From positions 1 to 60,704 of the forward strand of contig CAMKSQ010000010.1 of the NCBI GenBank assembly GCA_946415475.1: a DNA stretch of 60,704 nucleotides, given 5' to 3'. Below the pieces are notes generated by a model. It searched no databases. It was given only the letters and a program-made list of their open reading frames with translations, and was not told the origin of the DNA. The position numbers were made by a program, and so were the translations under genes. Below are positions 1-10,117 of this stretch, in pieces; position 1 is the first letter of the stretch, and the number at the start of each line of letters is the position of its first letter. This DNA is from an uncultured Bacteroidales bacterium. GTDB lineage: Bacteria > Bacteroidota > Bacteroidia > Bacteroidales > UBA932.

Positions 1-785
<785 letters not shown>

Positions 786-880
786 TTTCTCTTGTAGAGA
801 AAAATAATGCCAATTGAAGCGATAATCTATTGATTGCGAGCCGGAAGGCATCCTCGCGATCTGTTCTCTCAAGTACTATA

Positions 881-993
<113 letters not shown>

Positions 994-997
994 CTTC

Positions 998-1034
998 GGA
1001 AGCCCCGAGTCAGCAATGACCCGGGGCTTCTTCG
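998..1034 (+). terminator. rrn operon terminator
   Basis: A strong GC-rich hairpin (GAAGCCCCG...CGGGGCTTC, with GTC/GAC pairs closing the loop) directly follows the 5S gene, with a modest T-rich tail. Position and stem strength fit a factor-independent rrn terminator. Confidence 0.8.
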
Positions 1035-1195
1035 TTTATGTCCCGGCGGAAGTGACGGACCCCTGCAAGTCTTTAGGCCCCCCTCCGTCAGAATGAGCCC
1101 TGGATGACGGTCCCCTGTAGGTTCTTTGGACCCCCTCCGTCACTTTGGAGGGAGGTATGACTGGGGTAGAGACGAGCATGACAGAGGAGGACGGC

Positions 1196-1347
1196 GGAAG
1201 GGATACCCTCCAGGGGGCTTGTGCACCCCCGCACGAGGGTAGGGGGAGGGGCCCACAGCGGCGACGTCGTCAGACGGAGCGTTGCGAAATGGGAGGGGCC
1301 GGAACGGAGCGAAGCGTAGTGGAGTCCCCCTGGAGGGTATTCCTTCC
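1196..1347. repeat. 150-bp imperfect palindromic repeat
   Basis: Left arm 1196-1219 and right arm 1323-1347 are near-perfect reverse complements around the core ACCCTCCAGGGGG / CCCCCTGGAGGGT. The interior is very GC-rich with further short inverted repeats (CACCCCCGCACGAGGG and a CGGCGACGTCGTC block). No coding potential is credible. It lies in the 550-bp gap between the rrn terminator and the enolase terminator, which holds no gene. Confidence 0.7.
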
Positions 1348-1359
1348 GTTGTCCTGAAG

Positions 1360-1461
1360 GTCCAGGGCGTGGACCTTCGCGCAAAAAAAGTATAGGAAAA
1401 TTGTATTGAGGGTCCATAGTGTGGACCTTCGCGCAAGGAGATCCCGGATCAAGTCCGGGAT
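1360..1461. repeat. cluster of small hairpins
   Basis: Two copies of a hairpin (GGTCCA-loop-TGGACC followed by TTCGCGCAA) occur about 52 bp apart (near 1368 and 1420). They are followed at 1441-1461 by the perfect inverted repeat ATCCCGGA-TCAAG-TCCGGGAT. Together with 1196-1347 they make this spacer a nest of palindromic elements. Nothing else is recognisable between 1036 and 1532. Confidence 0.6.
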
Positions 1462-1532
1462 GAGGAGGATGAGAGATGCCCGGTCGGGGCCGGGCATGAT
1501 GGGGGAAAGGGCCGGGCATGACGGGGCCGGAC

Positions 1533-1565
1533 AAAAAAACAGGCCCCGGGGGAACCGGAGCCTGT
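1533..1565 (-). terminator. enolase terminator
   Basis: Read on the minus strand, the hairpin ACAGGCTCCGG / CCGGGGCCTGT is followed by a run of seven T. It begins about 20 bases after the enolase stop codon: a classic intrinsic terminator. Confidence 0.85.
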
Positions 1566-1585
1566 GGGGGAAAAACTACGCGGAA

Positions 1586-2944
<1,359 letters not shown>

Positions 2945-2973
2945 CTAAATATTCCCATTATTTACAATTTTTG

Positions 2974-2981
2974 TATCTTTG
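2974..2981 (+). promoter_or_regulatory. -7 element of the subtilisin gene
   Basis: TATCTTTG followed by C, 21 bases before the start codon at 3003, matches the Bacteroidota TAnnTTTG consensus. Confidence 0.65.
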
Positions 2982-3002
2982 CATACCCCATTCTTTTGAA
3001 TT

Positions 3003-5330
3003 ATGAGAAAACTCGTATATATCGCCCTTTCCGTGCTGCTGACCGCCTGTTCTGCGGCCAATAAGGACGACGTGGAAAAAACGCCCGCCCCGGAAGCGGA
3101 GGTGGTTCCTGCAAAAAATATCGCCACCGTGCTGTTCGACGATGAACTGACGGCCTTGGTGGAAGAAGCGCTGGCGCAAGGCAACGTGGTCACCAAATCG
3201 GCCCCGTTGGACGCTGTGCTGCAGGAGCTGCGGGCGGAAAGTCTGGAACGCGTTTTCCCATATGCCGGCGAGTTCGAGGAGCGCACCCGCAGGGAAGGCC
3301 TGCATCGTTTCTATCACGTACAGTTCCGTGCCGATTTCCCGGAAACCAAGGCAGCGGAAGGCTTGGCAACCGTTCCCGGCGTGCTGTATGCCCGGACCAG
3401 TCGACGGATTTTCCTGCGGAAATTCAACGACCCCTATTTCTCCAAACAATGGCATTTAGTAAGTTCCAACGGGGGCGATATCAACGTACAGCAAGTATGG
3501 GATAACTACACTAAAGGCACATCGTCCGTGGTTGTATGCGTAGTAGACGAGCCGGTGGATCCCACCCACGAGGACCTCAAGGCCAATCTTTGGAAAGACG
3601 CCAGCGGGCATACCGGGTACAACTTTACCCGGAACAACTACGACCTTTCCATCCGCTCGGAATATGGCGAGGGCGATTTTGGACACGGAACCCACGTGGC
3701 CGGCATCGTCGGCGCTGTAAATAACAATGGAAAAGGCGTTTGCGGGATTGCCGGCGGTGACTATGCCGCGGGGATTCCCGGTGTCCGTATTCAGTCCTGC
3801 GCCATCTTCTCCGGCCAGGAATCAGCCTCCGACAAGCAATCGGCCAACGCCATCAAATGGGGGGCGGATCACGGTGCGCTTATTTCTCAAAATAGCTGGG
3901 GTTATGCGGCCGATGGCATTTTGGACGACGAACCGGACGGGACCATCTCAGCTGAGGAACTGGCCGAGTTTAGGAGCCTCAATATTAATAGCGTGCCGGA
4001 AATCAAGGCGGCCATCGACTACTTTATCAAGTATGCCGGATGCGACAACCAGGGAAACCAGCTGCCGGATTCGCCCATGAAGGGCGGACTGGTGATTTTT
4101 GCTGCCGGGAACGAGAACATCGACCATGATGTCATCAGTACTTACGAGCCGGTCATTTCGGTAGGGGCCAGCACCACCGGCAACCAGCGGGCCACGTATT
4201 CCAATTACGGCTCCTGGGTGGATGTGGCGGCACCTGGCGGCAACGGCTCTACTTCCAGCAACAGCATCTGGAGCACGGTCCCGCGAGATGCATACATCTC
4301 CACCAGCGGGTACGACGGTCAAGGCTGGGCCGGCACATCCATGGCATGTCCGCACGTAAGTGGCGTTGTGGCGCTTATCATCTCCTATTTCGGCGGCCAG
4401 GATTTCACGGCCGAACGTTGCAAGGAAATCCTTTATGGCGGCTTGAGTAAGCCCATCGGTGGAAGCCAAGCCATCGGCAAAAAATTGGATGCACTAGCCG
4501 CATTCCAATACGGCATTCAGTCCGGAGGAGGGGAGGAAGAGGCCCCGCGGCTCGTTTTTTCCGAGAGCGATGTCAAGGTAAAAGCCCATCAGACGCACAC
4601 CCTCCATGTGCTGGCAACCAACAATGCCACCATCCGTTGCACGGACACCGGTTCGCAGGCGTTGAGCTTCGATGCGGAGAGCGGTGATATCACCATCGAC
4701 GGACACGGTGCCGCCGCAGGAACCTACGAGGCGGTCTTTGTGGCCACCAGCCCTGCGGGCATCGAAGGAACGGGCACCCTGACCTACACGCTGCTGCCTA
4801 ACCACGCCCCTACGGTAATTAAAACGCCGGAAAACATTCACCACAAGACCCTTACGGCCGCAACGACGCTCACACTCAGCGAGTATTTCAACGACCCGGA
4901 CGAGGAAGACCTCACCTGCACCATTACCATTGCCGATGAAAGCATCGCGTACAGTTCTGCCAGCAGCGGAAAGCTGAACCTCTATTCCCGTTCGCTGGGC
5001 GTGACGGAGGTCACCATCACGGCTACCGACGGCTTGGGCGAGAAAGCCAGCGTCAGCTTTAAGGTGGCCGTTACGGATCCGAGCCAGCCCATTTGGCTCA
5101 ATACCAACGTGGTTGAATCGGAGATGGTCATCTCCATCAATGCGGCGGCCCAGACCACGGTGGACGTGGCGGTGTACAATGCCAACGGCCAGTGCGTGTT
5201 ACAGCAAACCCGGCAAGGGGATGTCTTCAATCCTCTTCAGCTGGATTTGACATCGCTCTCGCCGGGTCGATATACGCTCAAGCTTAATTACGACGGAAGC
5301 GTCCACTCGCTGCCGTTCGTGAAAATCTAA
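3003..5330 (+). CDS. S8 family (subtilisin-like) serine peptidase, secreted lipoprotein with C-terminal sorting-type domain
   Basis: 775 residues. Signal peptide with lipobox LTAC (Cys16). An N-terminal prodomain-like segment (to about 150) precedes the S8 domain: Asp182 (CVVDEPVDPTHEDL), His228 (GHGTHVAG) and Ser446 (GTSMACPHVSG) form the triad. Two cadherin/Ig-like domains follow (about 515-690; e.g. LSEYFNDPDEEDLTCTI). The last 75 residues, with NANGQCVLQQ and LSPGRYTLKL, resemble the type A C-terminal sorting domain of type IX secretion substrates. Family knowledge suggests a surface or secreted endopeptidase; the substrate is unknown. The first active-site motif is unusual (VDEPVD rather than IDTGVD). 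Its stop codon shares bases with that of the convergent neighbour. Confidence 0.9.
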   Translation: MRKLVYIALSVLLTACSAANKDDVEKTPAPEAEVVPAKNIATVLFDDELTALVEEALAQGNVVTKSAPLDAVLQELRAESLERVFPYAGEFEERTRREGLHRFYHVQFRADFPETKAAEGLATVPGVLYARTSRRIFLRKFNDPYFSKQWHLVSSNGGDINVQQVWDNYTKGTSSVVVCVVDEPVDPTHEDLKANLWKDASGHTGYNFTRNNYDLSIRSEYGEGDFGHGTHVAGIVGAVNNNGKGVCGIAGGDYAAGIPGVRIQSCAIFSGQESASDKQSANAIKWGADHGALISQNSWGYAADGILDDEPDGTISAEELAEFRSLNINSVPEIKAAIDYFIKYAGCDNQGNQLPDSPMKGGLVIFAAGNENIDHDVISTYEPVISVGASTTGNQRATYSNYGSWVDVAAPGGNGSTSSNSIWSTVPRDAYISTSGYDGQGWAGTSMACPHVSGVVALIISYFGGQDFTAERCKEILYGGLSKPIGGSQAIGKKLDALAAFQYGIQSGGGEEEAPRLVFSESDVKVKAHQTHTLHVLATNNATIRCTDTGSQALSFDAESGDITIDGHGAAAGTYEAVFVATSPAGIEGTGTLTYTLLPNHAPTVIKTPENIHHKTLTAATTLTLSEYFNDPDEEDLTCTITIADESIAYSSASSGKLNLYSRSLGVTEVTITATDGLGEKASVSFKVAVTDPSQPIWLNTNVVESEMVISINAAAQTTVDVAVYNANGQCVLQQTRQGDVFNPLQLDLTSLSPGRYTLKLNYDGSVHSLPFVKI

Positions 5331-6676
5331 AGCAAATCCTGCTTCAAGTCTTCCACGTAGCGGGCAATTCGACGGAGTTGCCCGGGGATAGGTATACTCT
5401 GCGGGCAGCGGGGGAGGCAGTCGCCGCAGTTGATGCAGTGATCGGCCTGACGGACCGATGCCACGGCGCGGTCGTAACTCACCAGATAGGCCTTCTTGAG
5501 TTTGGCGTAGTCCTTCTGCTGGGTGTTCTGCGCGTAAGTACCCTCCGTGATGGCCTTGTTATAGTGCTGGAAAACGCCGGGAATGTCGATACCCCAAGGG
5601 CAAGGCATGCAGTATTTGCAGTCCGTGCAATTCACCAGCGGGTACTCCTTCATCTGGACGGCCATCTGCTCCAGGAACGCAAGCTCTTCCTCCGTCAGCG
5701 GTTTAAAATGGCCGAAGGTTTGCACATTCTCCACCAGCGGATCCATGGAGCGCATGCCGGACAGGATGCAAAGCACGCGCGGATAGGTGGCGCAGAAGCG
5801 GAAGGCCCAGGACGCGACGCTCTTGTCCGGTTCCCGCTGTTTCATCTGGCGGGCGATACCATCCGGAACGTTGGCCAGACGACCTCCCAGCAGCGGTTCC
5901 ATAATGACGATGGGAATGCCGCGCTTGTCCAGTTCGGCGTACAGGTAATCGGCATTGACGTTGCGCACGCCGTCCGCATGGGTCCAGTCCACGTAGTTCA
6001 TCTCGATTTGGCAGAAGTCCCAGTGCATTTCCCCGGAGTCGTGCATGTCCATGAACGCGTCGAACTCGTGCTTGGCCCCGTGGAAGGAGAAGCCCAGGTT
6101 ACGGATGCGTCCGGCGGCCTTTTCCTTAAGGAGAAAGTCGATCATGCCGTTTTCCACATAGCGTTTGCGGTAGGCTTCTTTGCCGCCCCTGCCGATGGCA
6201 TGGAGCAGGTAATAGTCAAAGTAGTCCGTCTTGAGCTGCTTGAAGGACTCATGGTACATCTCGATGGAGGCCTTGGGGCTTTGGTCGCCAAAGTTGGACA
6301 GTTTGGTGGCGATGAAGTAGCTGCTGCGCGGATGCCGGCTCAGGGCCTCTCCGGCGGCTTTTTCGCTCTGGCCCTGCAGGTAGGCAGGGGAGGTGTCGAA
6401 GTAGTTGATGCCATGCTTCAGCGCATAGTCCACCATTTCGTTCACGGCTTCCTGGTCGATGACATCCTTCCCATCGGCATCTTTTATCATAGGCCAGCGC
6501 ATGCAGCCGAAGCCCAGCGCGCTTATCTTGTCGCCGTTCACCGGATTTTCCCGCATGAGCATTTGCTCCGGACCTTCGTCTGCCGTCATGCCCGACCCCG
6601 ATTGGGCACCTTTGGGTGCACAGGCAGCCGCTACCGCCGCCGCACCACTTATTTTAAGAAAATCTCGTCTTTTCAT
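5327..6676 (-). CDS. Aldo/keto reductase with C-terminal 4Fe-4S domain, Tat-type lipoprotein signal
   Basis: 449 residues. The start MKRRDFLK plus a short hydrophobic stretch ending AAAC (Cys20) looks like a twin-arginine signal with a lipobox, so the mature protein is probably exported folded and membrane-anchored. Residues about 40-340 are an aldo/keto reductase barrel (ALGFGCMRWP; NYFDTSPAYLQGQSE with the catalytic Asp/Tyr region). The C-terminal 90 residues carry two cysteine clusters, CTDCKYCMPCP and CINCGDCLPRCP, for two 4Fe-4S clusters. The gene begins inside the last codons of the polyferredoxin gene (ATGA overlap), so the two are cotranscribed and the polyferredoxin is the obvious electron partner. 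Substrate not deducible. Confidence 0.9.
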   Translation of the reverse strand: MKRRDFLKISGAAAVAAACAPKGAQSGSGMTADEGPEQMLMRENPVNGDKISALGFGCMRWPMIKDADGKDVIDQEAVNEMVDYALKHGINYFDTSPAYLQGQSEKAAGEALSRHPRSSYFIATKLSNFGDQSPKASIEMYHESFKQLKTDYFDYYLLHAIGRGGKEAYRKRYVENGMIDFLLKEKAAGRIRNLGFSFHGAKHEFDAFMDMHDSGEMHWDFCQIEMNYVDWTHADGVRNVNADYLYAELDKRGIPIVIMEPLLGGRLANVPDGIARQMKQREPDKSVASWAFRFCATYPRVLCILSGMRSMDPLVENVQTFGHFKPLTEEELAFLEQMAVQMKEYPLVNCTDCKYCMPCPWGIDIPGVFQHYNKAITEGTYAQNTQQKDYAKLKKAYLVSYDRAVASVRQADHCINCGDCLPRCPQSIPIPGQLRRIARYVEDLKQDLL

Positions 6677-8211
6677 ACGTGCTGGAATTTACCGTTAACC
6701 GTAATGGCACTGACGGGCCTCACCGGGCACAGGTGCTCGCAGGCGCCGCAACCGGTGCACAGCTCCTCCGCTACCACCGGGAACAAGAGCCCGGTTTCCT
6801 CATTTTTCACCATCTGGATGGCGCCGGAAGGACAGACCTGGGCGCATTTGCCGCAGTTTGCCTGTCCGCTGGAGCTCACGCACAGATCCAGATTCACATG
6901 GGAAGTTCCCACATGGTACTGCGTCTTTTCTTCCCGGCTGATCTTTTGGATGGCCCCTGCTGGACACAGCTCGCTGCAGCGGGTGCATTCCGGCCGGCAC
7001 CAGCCCTTCTCAAAGCTCATTTCCGGCTGCATCAGGTGCTCCAGGTCGCCGGAGGGTCTCAGGACATTATTAGGGCATTCCGCCACGCAAAGCTGGCAGG
7101 CCGTGCAGCGGCGATAGAAGTCTTTTACGCTGGCTGAGCCAGGAGGCGTCACGGGCACTTCGCGCTCCGGCGCCTGCTTGGGAAGCAGGTTGGCAAAGCC
7201 GCCGTCCACCTTTTTGGCCGCCTCCTGTGCCCGGGCCTCTACGCCCTTGAGGGCCGCGGCGCCCACCAGGGCCACCGTCCCGGCAATCATCGCCCGGCGG
7301 CCCTCGTCCTTGTTTTGGGCCTTATTTGAGGACGAGGTGCCCAAAATGTCCTTCTCGTCCTTGTCTTGGGCCTTATTTGAGGACGAGCCCCAGGCATAGC
7401 GGTACTGCAAGGCGTCAAACTTGCAGGAGTCCACGCAGTTGAAGCAGTCTACGCAGCGGGAGTAGTCAATGTGCTCCGTGTCCTTGCCAATGGCAATGCA
7501 CTGGGCCTTGCAATGCAGCTCGCAGGCCTTGCAGTGCTTACATTTGCTGTGGTCGATAACGGGGCGGAACATGGCAAAGCGGGAGAAGAAGCTGAGCGTG
7601 GTGCCCACCGGGCAAATGCTATTGCAGTAGGTACGTCCGCCCTTGAAAGAGAGGGCCACCACCACAACCAGCGTCACCACCGCTATAATAAAGGTGGGAA
7701 GGCTGCGCATCCACACCTCCTTGGTATAAAAGGCATAACTGCCCATGCGTTCCGCCCACAGGGCCAGGAGGTTGTTTCCCCACAGGTACAGCGGCTGCAG
7801 CAGGTTCTGCACCATGCGGCCGTAGGCGCTATAGGGTGCAAGAAGGGCCACGGCGGCCTGTACGCCAGCAATGAGCAAAATCACAAAGACGGCCAACACG
7901 CTGTACCGCAGCCATTTGGCTTCCGGGCGATACTTGTAAGGCGCCTTACTCTTCCGGGTTCCCAGATGGGAAACTCCGTCCTGAAATACGCCCAGGGGGC
8001 AGATGACGGAGCAATAAATGCGTCCGAACAAAAGGGTCAGCAGCACCAGTGCGGCAATTACACCCACATTCACCGCCAGCACGGCCGGCAGGAACTGCAC
8101 TTTGGCCATCCAACCCAGGTACGCGTGCAGCGTTCCCGTGAAATCCAGTAGCAGCAGGGTAATCCCAATCCAGAACACCCACGCCAGTACCACTCTGATT
8201 TTCTTTAACAT
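6673..8211 (-). CDS. 4Fe-4S membrane polyferredoxin (NapH/NapG-like fusion)
   Basis: 512 residues. The N-terminal half has several membrane segments (residues about 5-55, 85-115, 170-190) with two CxxxCP motifs (CSVICPLG, CNSICPVG) typical of NapH/YccM/RdxA-type proteins, then two ferredoxin clusters (CKHCKACELHC, CVDCFNCVDSC). In the linker, DEGRRAMIAGTVALVGAAAL looks like a twin-arginine anchor. The C-terminal part has four more clusters (CTACQLCVAECP, CRPECTRCSELCP, CGKCAQVCP, CTGCGACEHLCP), as in NapG/NrfC. It likely moves electrons between the quinone pool and the coupled aldo/keto reductase. An 85-bp palindromic repeat is inserted in frame at residues about 275-303, just before the RR motif. 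Start at 8211 is supported by a divergent promoter at 8235-8242. Confidence 0.88.
   Translation of the reverse strand: MLKKIRVVLAWVFWIGITLLLLDFTGTLHAYLGWMAKVQFLPAVLAVNVGVIAALVLLTLLFGRIYCSVICPLGVFQDGVSHLGTRKSKAPYKYRPEAKWLRYSVLAVFVILLIAGVQAAVALLAPYSAYGRMVQNLLQPLYLWGNNLLALWAERMGSYAFYTKEVWMRSLPTFIIAVVTLVVVVALSFKGGRTYCNSICPVGTTLSFFSRFAMFRPVIDHSKCKHCKACELHCKAQCIAIGKDTEHIDYSRCVDCFNCVDSCKFDALQYRYAWGSSSNKAQDKDEKDILGTSSSNKAQNKDEGRRAMIAGTVALVGAAALKGVEARAQEAAKKVDGGFANLLPKQAPEREVPVTPPGSASVKDFYRRCTACQLCVAECPNNVLRPSGDLEHLMQPEMSFEKGWCRPECTRCSELCPAGAIQKISREEKTQYHVGTSHVNLDLCVSSSGQANCGKCAQVCPSGAIQMVKNEETGLLFPVVAEELCTGCGACEHLCPVRPVSAITVNGKFQHV
7303..7387. repeat. Composite palindromic element inside the polyferredoxin gene (34-17-34 bp)
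   Basis: Two 34-bp copies (7303-7336 and 7354-7387), each with 8-bp perfect arms CTCGTCCT / AGGACGAG, are separated by 17 bp, so the repeat period is 51 bp. Read on the coding strand they give SSSNKAQDKDE-KDILGT-SSSNKAQNKDE. The same arrangement occurs at 30312-30396 in atpG in the same frame. Confidence 0.9.
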
Positions 8212-8234
8212 AGGTCCTATTATTGTTGTCTATG

Positions 8235-8242
8235 CAAACATA
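8235..8242 (-). promoter_or_regulatory. -7 element of the polyferredoxin/aldo-keto reductase operon
   Basis: TATGTTTG on the minus strand, 23 bases upstream of the start at 8211; divergent from the frr promoter. Confidence 0.6.
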
Positions 8243-8255
8243 CGAAATTTTTTCT

Positions 8256-8263
8256 TATATTTG
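8256..8263 (+). promoter_or_regulatory. -7 element of frr
   Basis: TATATTTG followed by C, 39 bases upstream of the frr start codon. Confidence 0.6.
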
Positions 8264-8302
8264 CAAACTACAAAAAGCGAATAATAAACTAAAAGCAATA
8301 CC

Positions 8303-8869
8303 ATGTTACCTCAGGCTAAAACTATAGTGGACGGTCAGTCTGTCAAGATGCAGAACGCCGTGGACTTTCTGGAAGAAGACCTCAAGAATTACCGTGTGGG
8401 TAAGGCCTCTCCGGCCATCCTGAATCCCGTGATGGTAGACTATTACGGCACCGCCACGCCGGTGAGCCAGGTGGCTTCCATCACCACGCCGGATGCTAAA
8501 ACCATCGCCATCCAGCCTTGGGAGCGCTCCATGATCGGCAAAATCGAAAAGGCCATCCTGGACGCCAACGTAGGCCTCACCCCTTCCAACAACGGTGAAA
8601 TCATCCGTTGCATGGTGCCGGCCCTCACGGAGGAACGCCGCAAGGAGCTCATCAAAAAGGCCAAGGCCCAGGGTGAGACCACCAAGGTAACCATCCGCAA
8701 CGCCCGTCGGGATGGCATAGACCTTCTCAAGAAAGCCCAGAAGAACGACGGCCTCTCAGAGGACGGTGAAAAGGAGGGCGAGGAAGAACTCCAGAAGATC
8801 ACGGACAAGTGGGTCAAGAAGGTGGACGAGATTATCGCCGCCAAAGAGAAAGACATTCTCACCGTGTAA
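8303..8869 (+). CDS. frr: Ribosome recycling factor
   Basis: 188 residues, the usual size. It dissociates post-termination ribosomes with EF-G. Family hallmarks: MQNAVDFLEEDLKNYRVGKA at the N-terminus (helix of the three-helix bundle), NPVMVDYYGTATPVSQVASI, the TIAIQPWERSMIGKIEKAI segment, ALTEERRKELIKKAK, and a charged C-terminal helix. It has its own promoter and a terminator immediately downstream, so it is separable from the aromatic genes that follow. Confidence 0.98.
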   Translation: MLPQAKTIVDGQSVKMQNAVDFLEEDLKNYRVGKASPAILNPVMVDYYGTATPVSQVASITTPDAKTIAIQPWERSMIGKIEKAILDANVGLTPSNNGEIIRCMVPALTEERRKELIKKAKAQGETTKVTIRNARRDGIDLLKKAQKNDGLSEDGEKEGEEELQKITDKWVKKVDEIIAAKEKDILTV

Positions 8870-8900
8870 TGTCCCGGCGCATTGCCATACAAGGATATAA

Positions 8901-8935
8901 GGGCTGCTTCCATGAACAGGCAGCCCGTCTTTTTT
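8901..8935 (+). terminator. frr terminator
   Basis: GGGCTGC (8901-8907) pairs with GCAGCCC (8920-8926) and is followed by GTCTTTTTT. It ends only 7 bases before the start codon of the aminotransferase, so transcription of the next operon either reads through or starts within this short region. Confidence 0.75.
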
Positions 8936-8942
8936 ATGCCAT

Positions 8943-10115
8943 ATGATCATTGAACCCGCCAGGCGGACCCTGTCCGTCAAAGAATACTACTTTTCCATCA
9001 AGAACCGGGAAATTGCCCGGCTTAACCAGCAGCGTGCCGCACAGGGCCTGGACCCGGTGATTAACCTGGGCATTGGCTCTCCGGACGGTTCGCCGTCCCG
9101 GGAGGCCGTGGAGGCCCTGTGCAACTGCGCCCGCAAGGACGGTGTGCACGGCTACCAGAGTTATATCGGCATTCCGGAACTCCGGCAAGCCATGGCCGAT
9201 TGGTATCGGAAGTGGTACGGCGTGCAGCTGGATCCTGCATCGGAAATCCAACCGCTCGCCGGCTCCAAGGAAGGCATCCTGCTGCTTTCGCTGGCCTTCC
9301 TCAATCCCGGTGACAAGGTGCTGGTGCCGGACCCCGGCTATCCTACCTACACATCGGCCACCCTCATGTGCGAGGCGGAACTGGTGAAATACAACCTCAC
9401 GGAGGCCGGCGGCTGGTATCCGGACTTCGAGGAACTGGAGTCGATGGACCTTACCGGTGTCAAACTCATGTGGGTCAACTATCCCAACATGCCTACCGGC
9501 GCCCCTGCCCGGCGGGAAGTGTTCGAGAAACTGGTGGACTTTGCCCGCAAGCACCGCATCCTGCTGGTGAACGACAATCCGTATTCCTTCGTGCTCAATG
9601 AGCAGCAGTCCATCCTTTCGGTGCCCGGCGCCAGCGAGTGCTGTCTGGAAATGAACTCCCTGTCCAAGAGCCACAACATGGCCGGATGGCGTGTGGGTAT
9701 GATCGTAGGGCAGGCCGATGTCATCAAGGAACTCCTCAAAGTGAAAACCCAGATGGACTCCGGCATGTTCCGGGGCATCCAGGAAGCGGCCGTGAAGGCC
9801 CTCCAGGCGGGTCCCGAATGGTACGATGCCCTCAATGCGGAATACCGCCGCCGCCAGGTGGTGGCCCGCCGCATCATGGACACCCTGGGCTGCACCTACG
9901 ACCCGCAGGCCGGTGGCCTGTACGTCTGGGGCCGGATTCCTTCCGGAACGGCGGAGGAATGGAGCAACCGCATCCTCTACGAGGCGGGCGTGTTCCTCAC
10001 CCCGGGCTTCATCTTTGGGAAAAACGGCAGCAATTACCTCCGCATCTCCCTGTGTGCCAACGTACCCACCCTGGAGCGTGCCCTGGAAAAAGTGCGTAAA
10101 GTAATAAAGGATTAA
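8943..10115 (+). CDS. Pyridoxal-phosphate aminotransferase class I/II (aromatic operon)
   Basis: 390 residues, fold-type I. The PLP lysine is Lys242 in SLSKSHNMAGWRVG; the substrate and cofactor segments LNPGDKVLVPDPGYPTY, VNYPNMPTGA and the C-terminal arginine in NYLRISLC are present. It resembles the LL-diaminopimelate/aspartate aminotransferase group. In Bacteroidales a homologue sits with prephenate dehydratase, prephenate dehydrogenase and DAHP synthase-chorismate mutase, so transamination of phenylpyruvate or 4-hydroxyphenylpyruvate is likely. The tyrA gene follows after 2 bases. No prephenate dehydratase gene is present here. Confidence 0.88.
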   Translation: MIIEPARRTLSVKEYYFSIKNREIARLNQQRAAQGLDPVINLGIGSPDGSPSREAVEALCNCARKDGVHGYQSYIGIPELRQAMADWYRKWYGVQLDPASEIQPLAGSKEGILLLSLAFLNPGDKVLVPDPGYPTYTSATLMCEAELVKYNLTEAGGWYPDFEELESMDLTGVKLMWVNYPNMPTGAPARREVFEKLVDFARKHRILLVNDNPYSFVLNEQQSILSVPGASECCLEMNSLSKSHNMAGWRVGMIVGQADVIKELLKVKTQMDSGMFRGIQEAAVKALQAGPEWYDALNAEYRRRQVVARRIMDTLGCTYDPQAGGLYVWGRIPSGTAEEWSNRILYEAGVFLTPGFIFGKNGSNYLRISLCANVPTLERALEKVRKVIKD

Positions 10116-10117
10116 GA

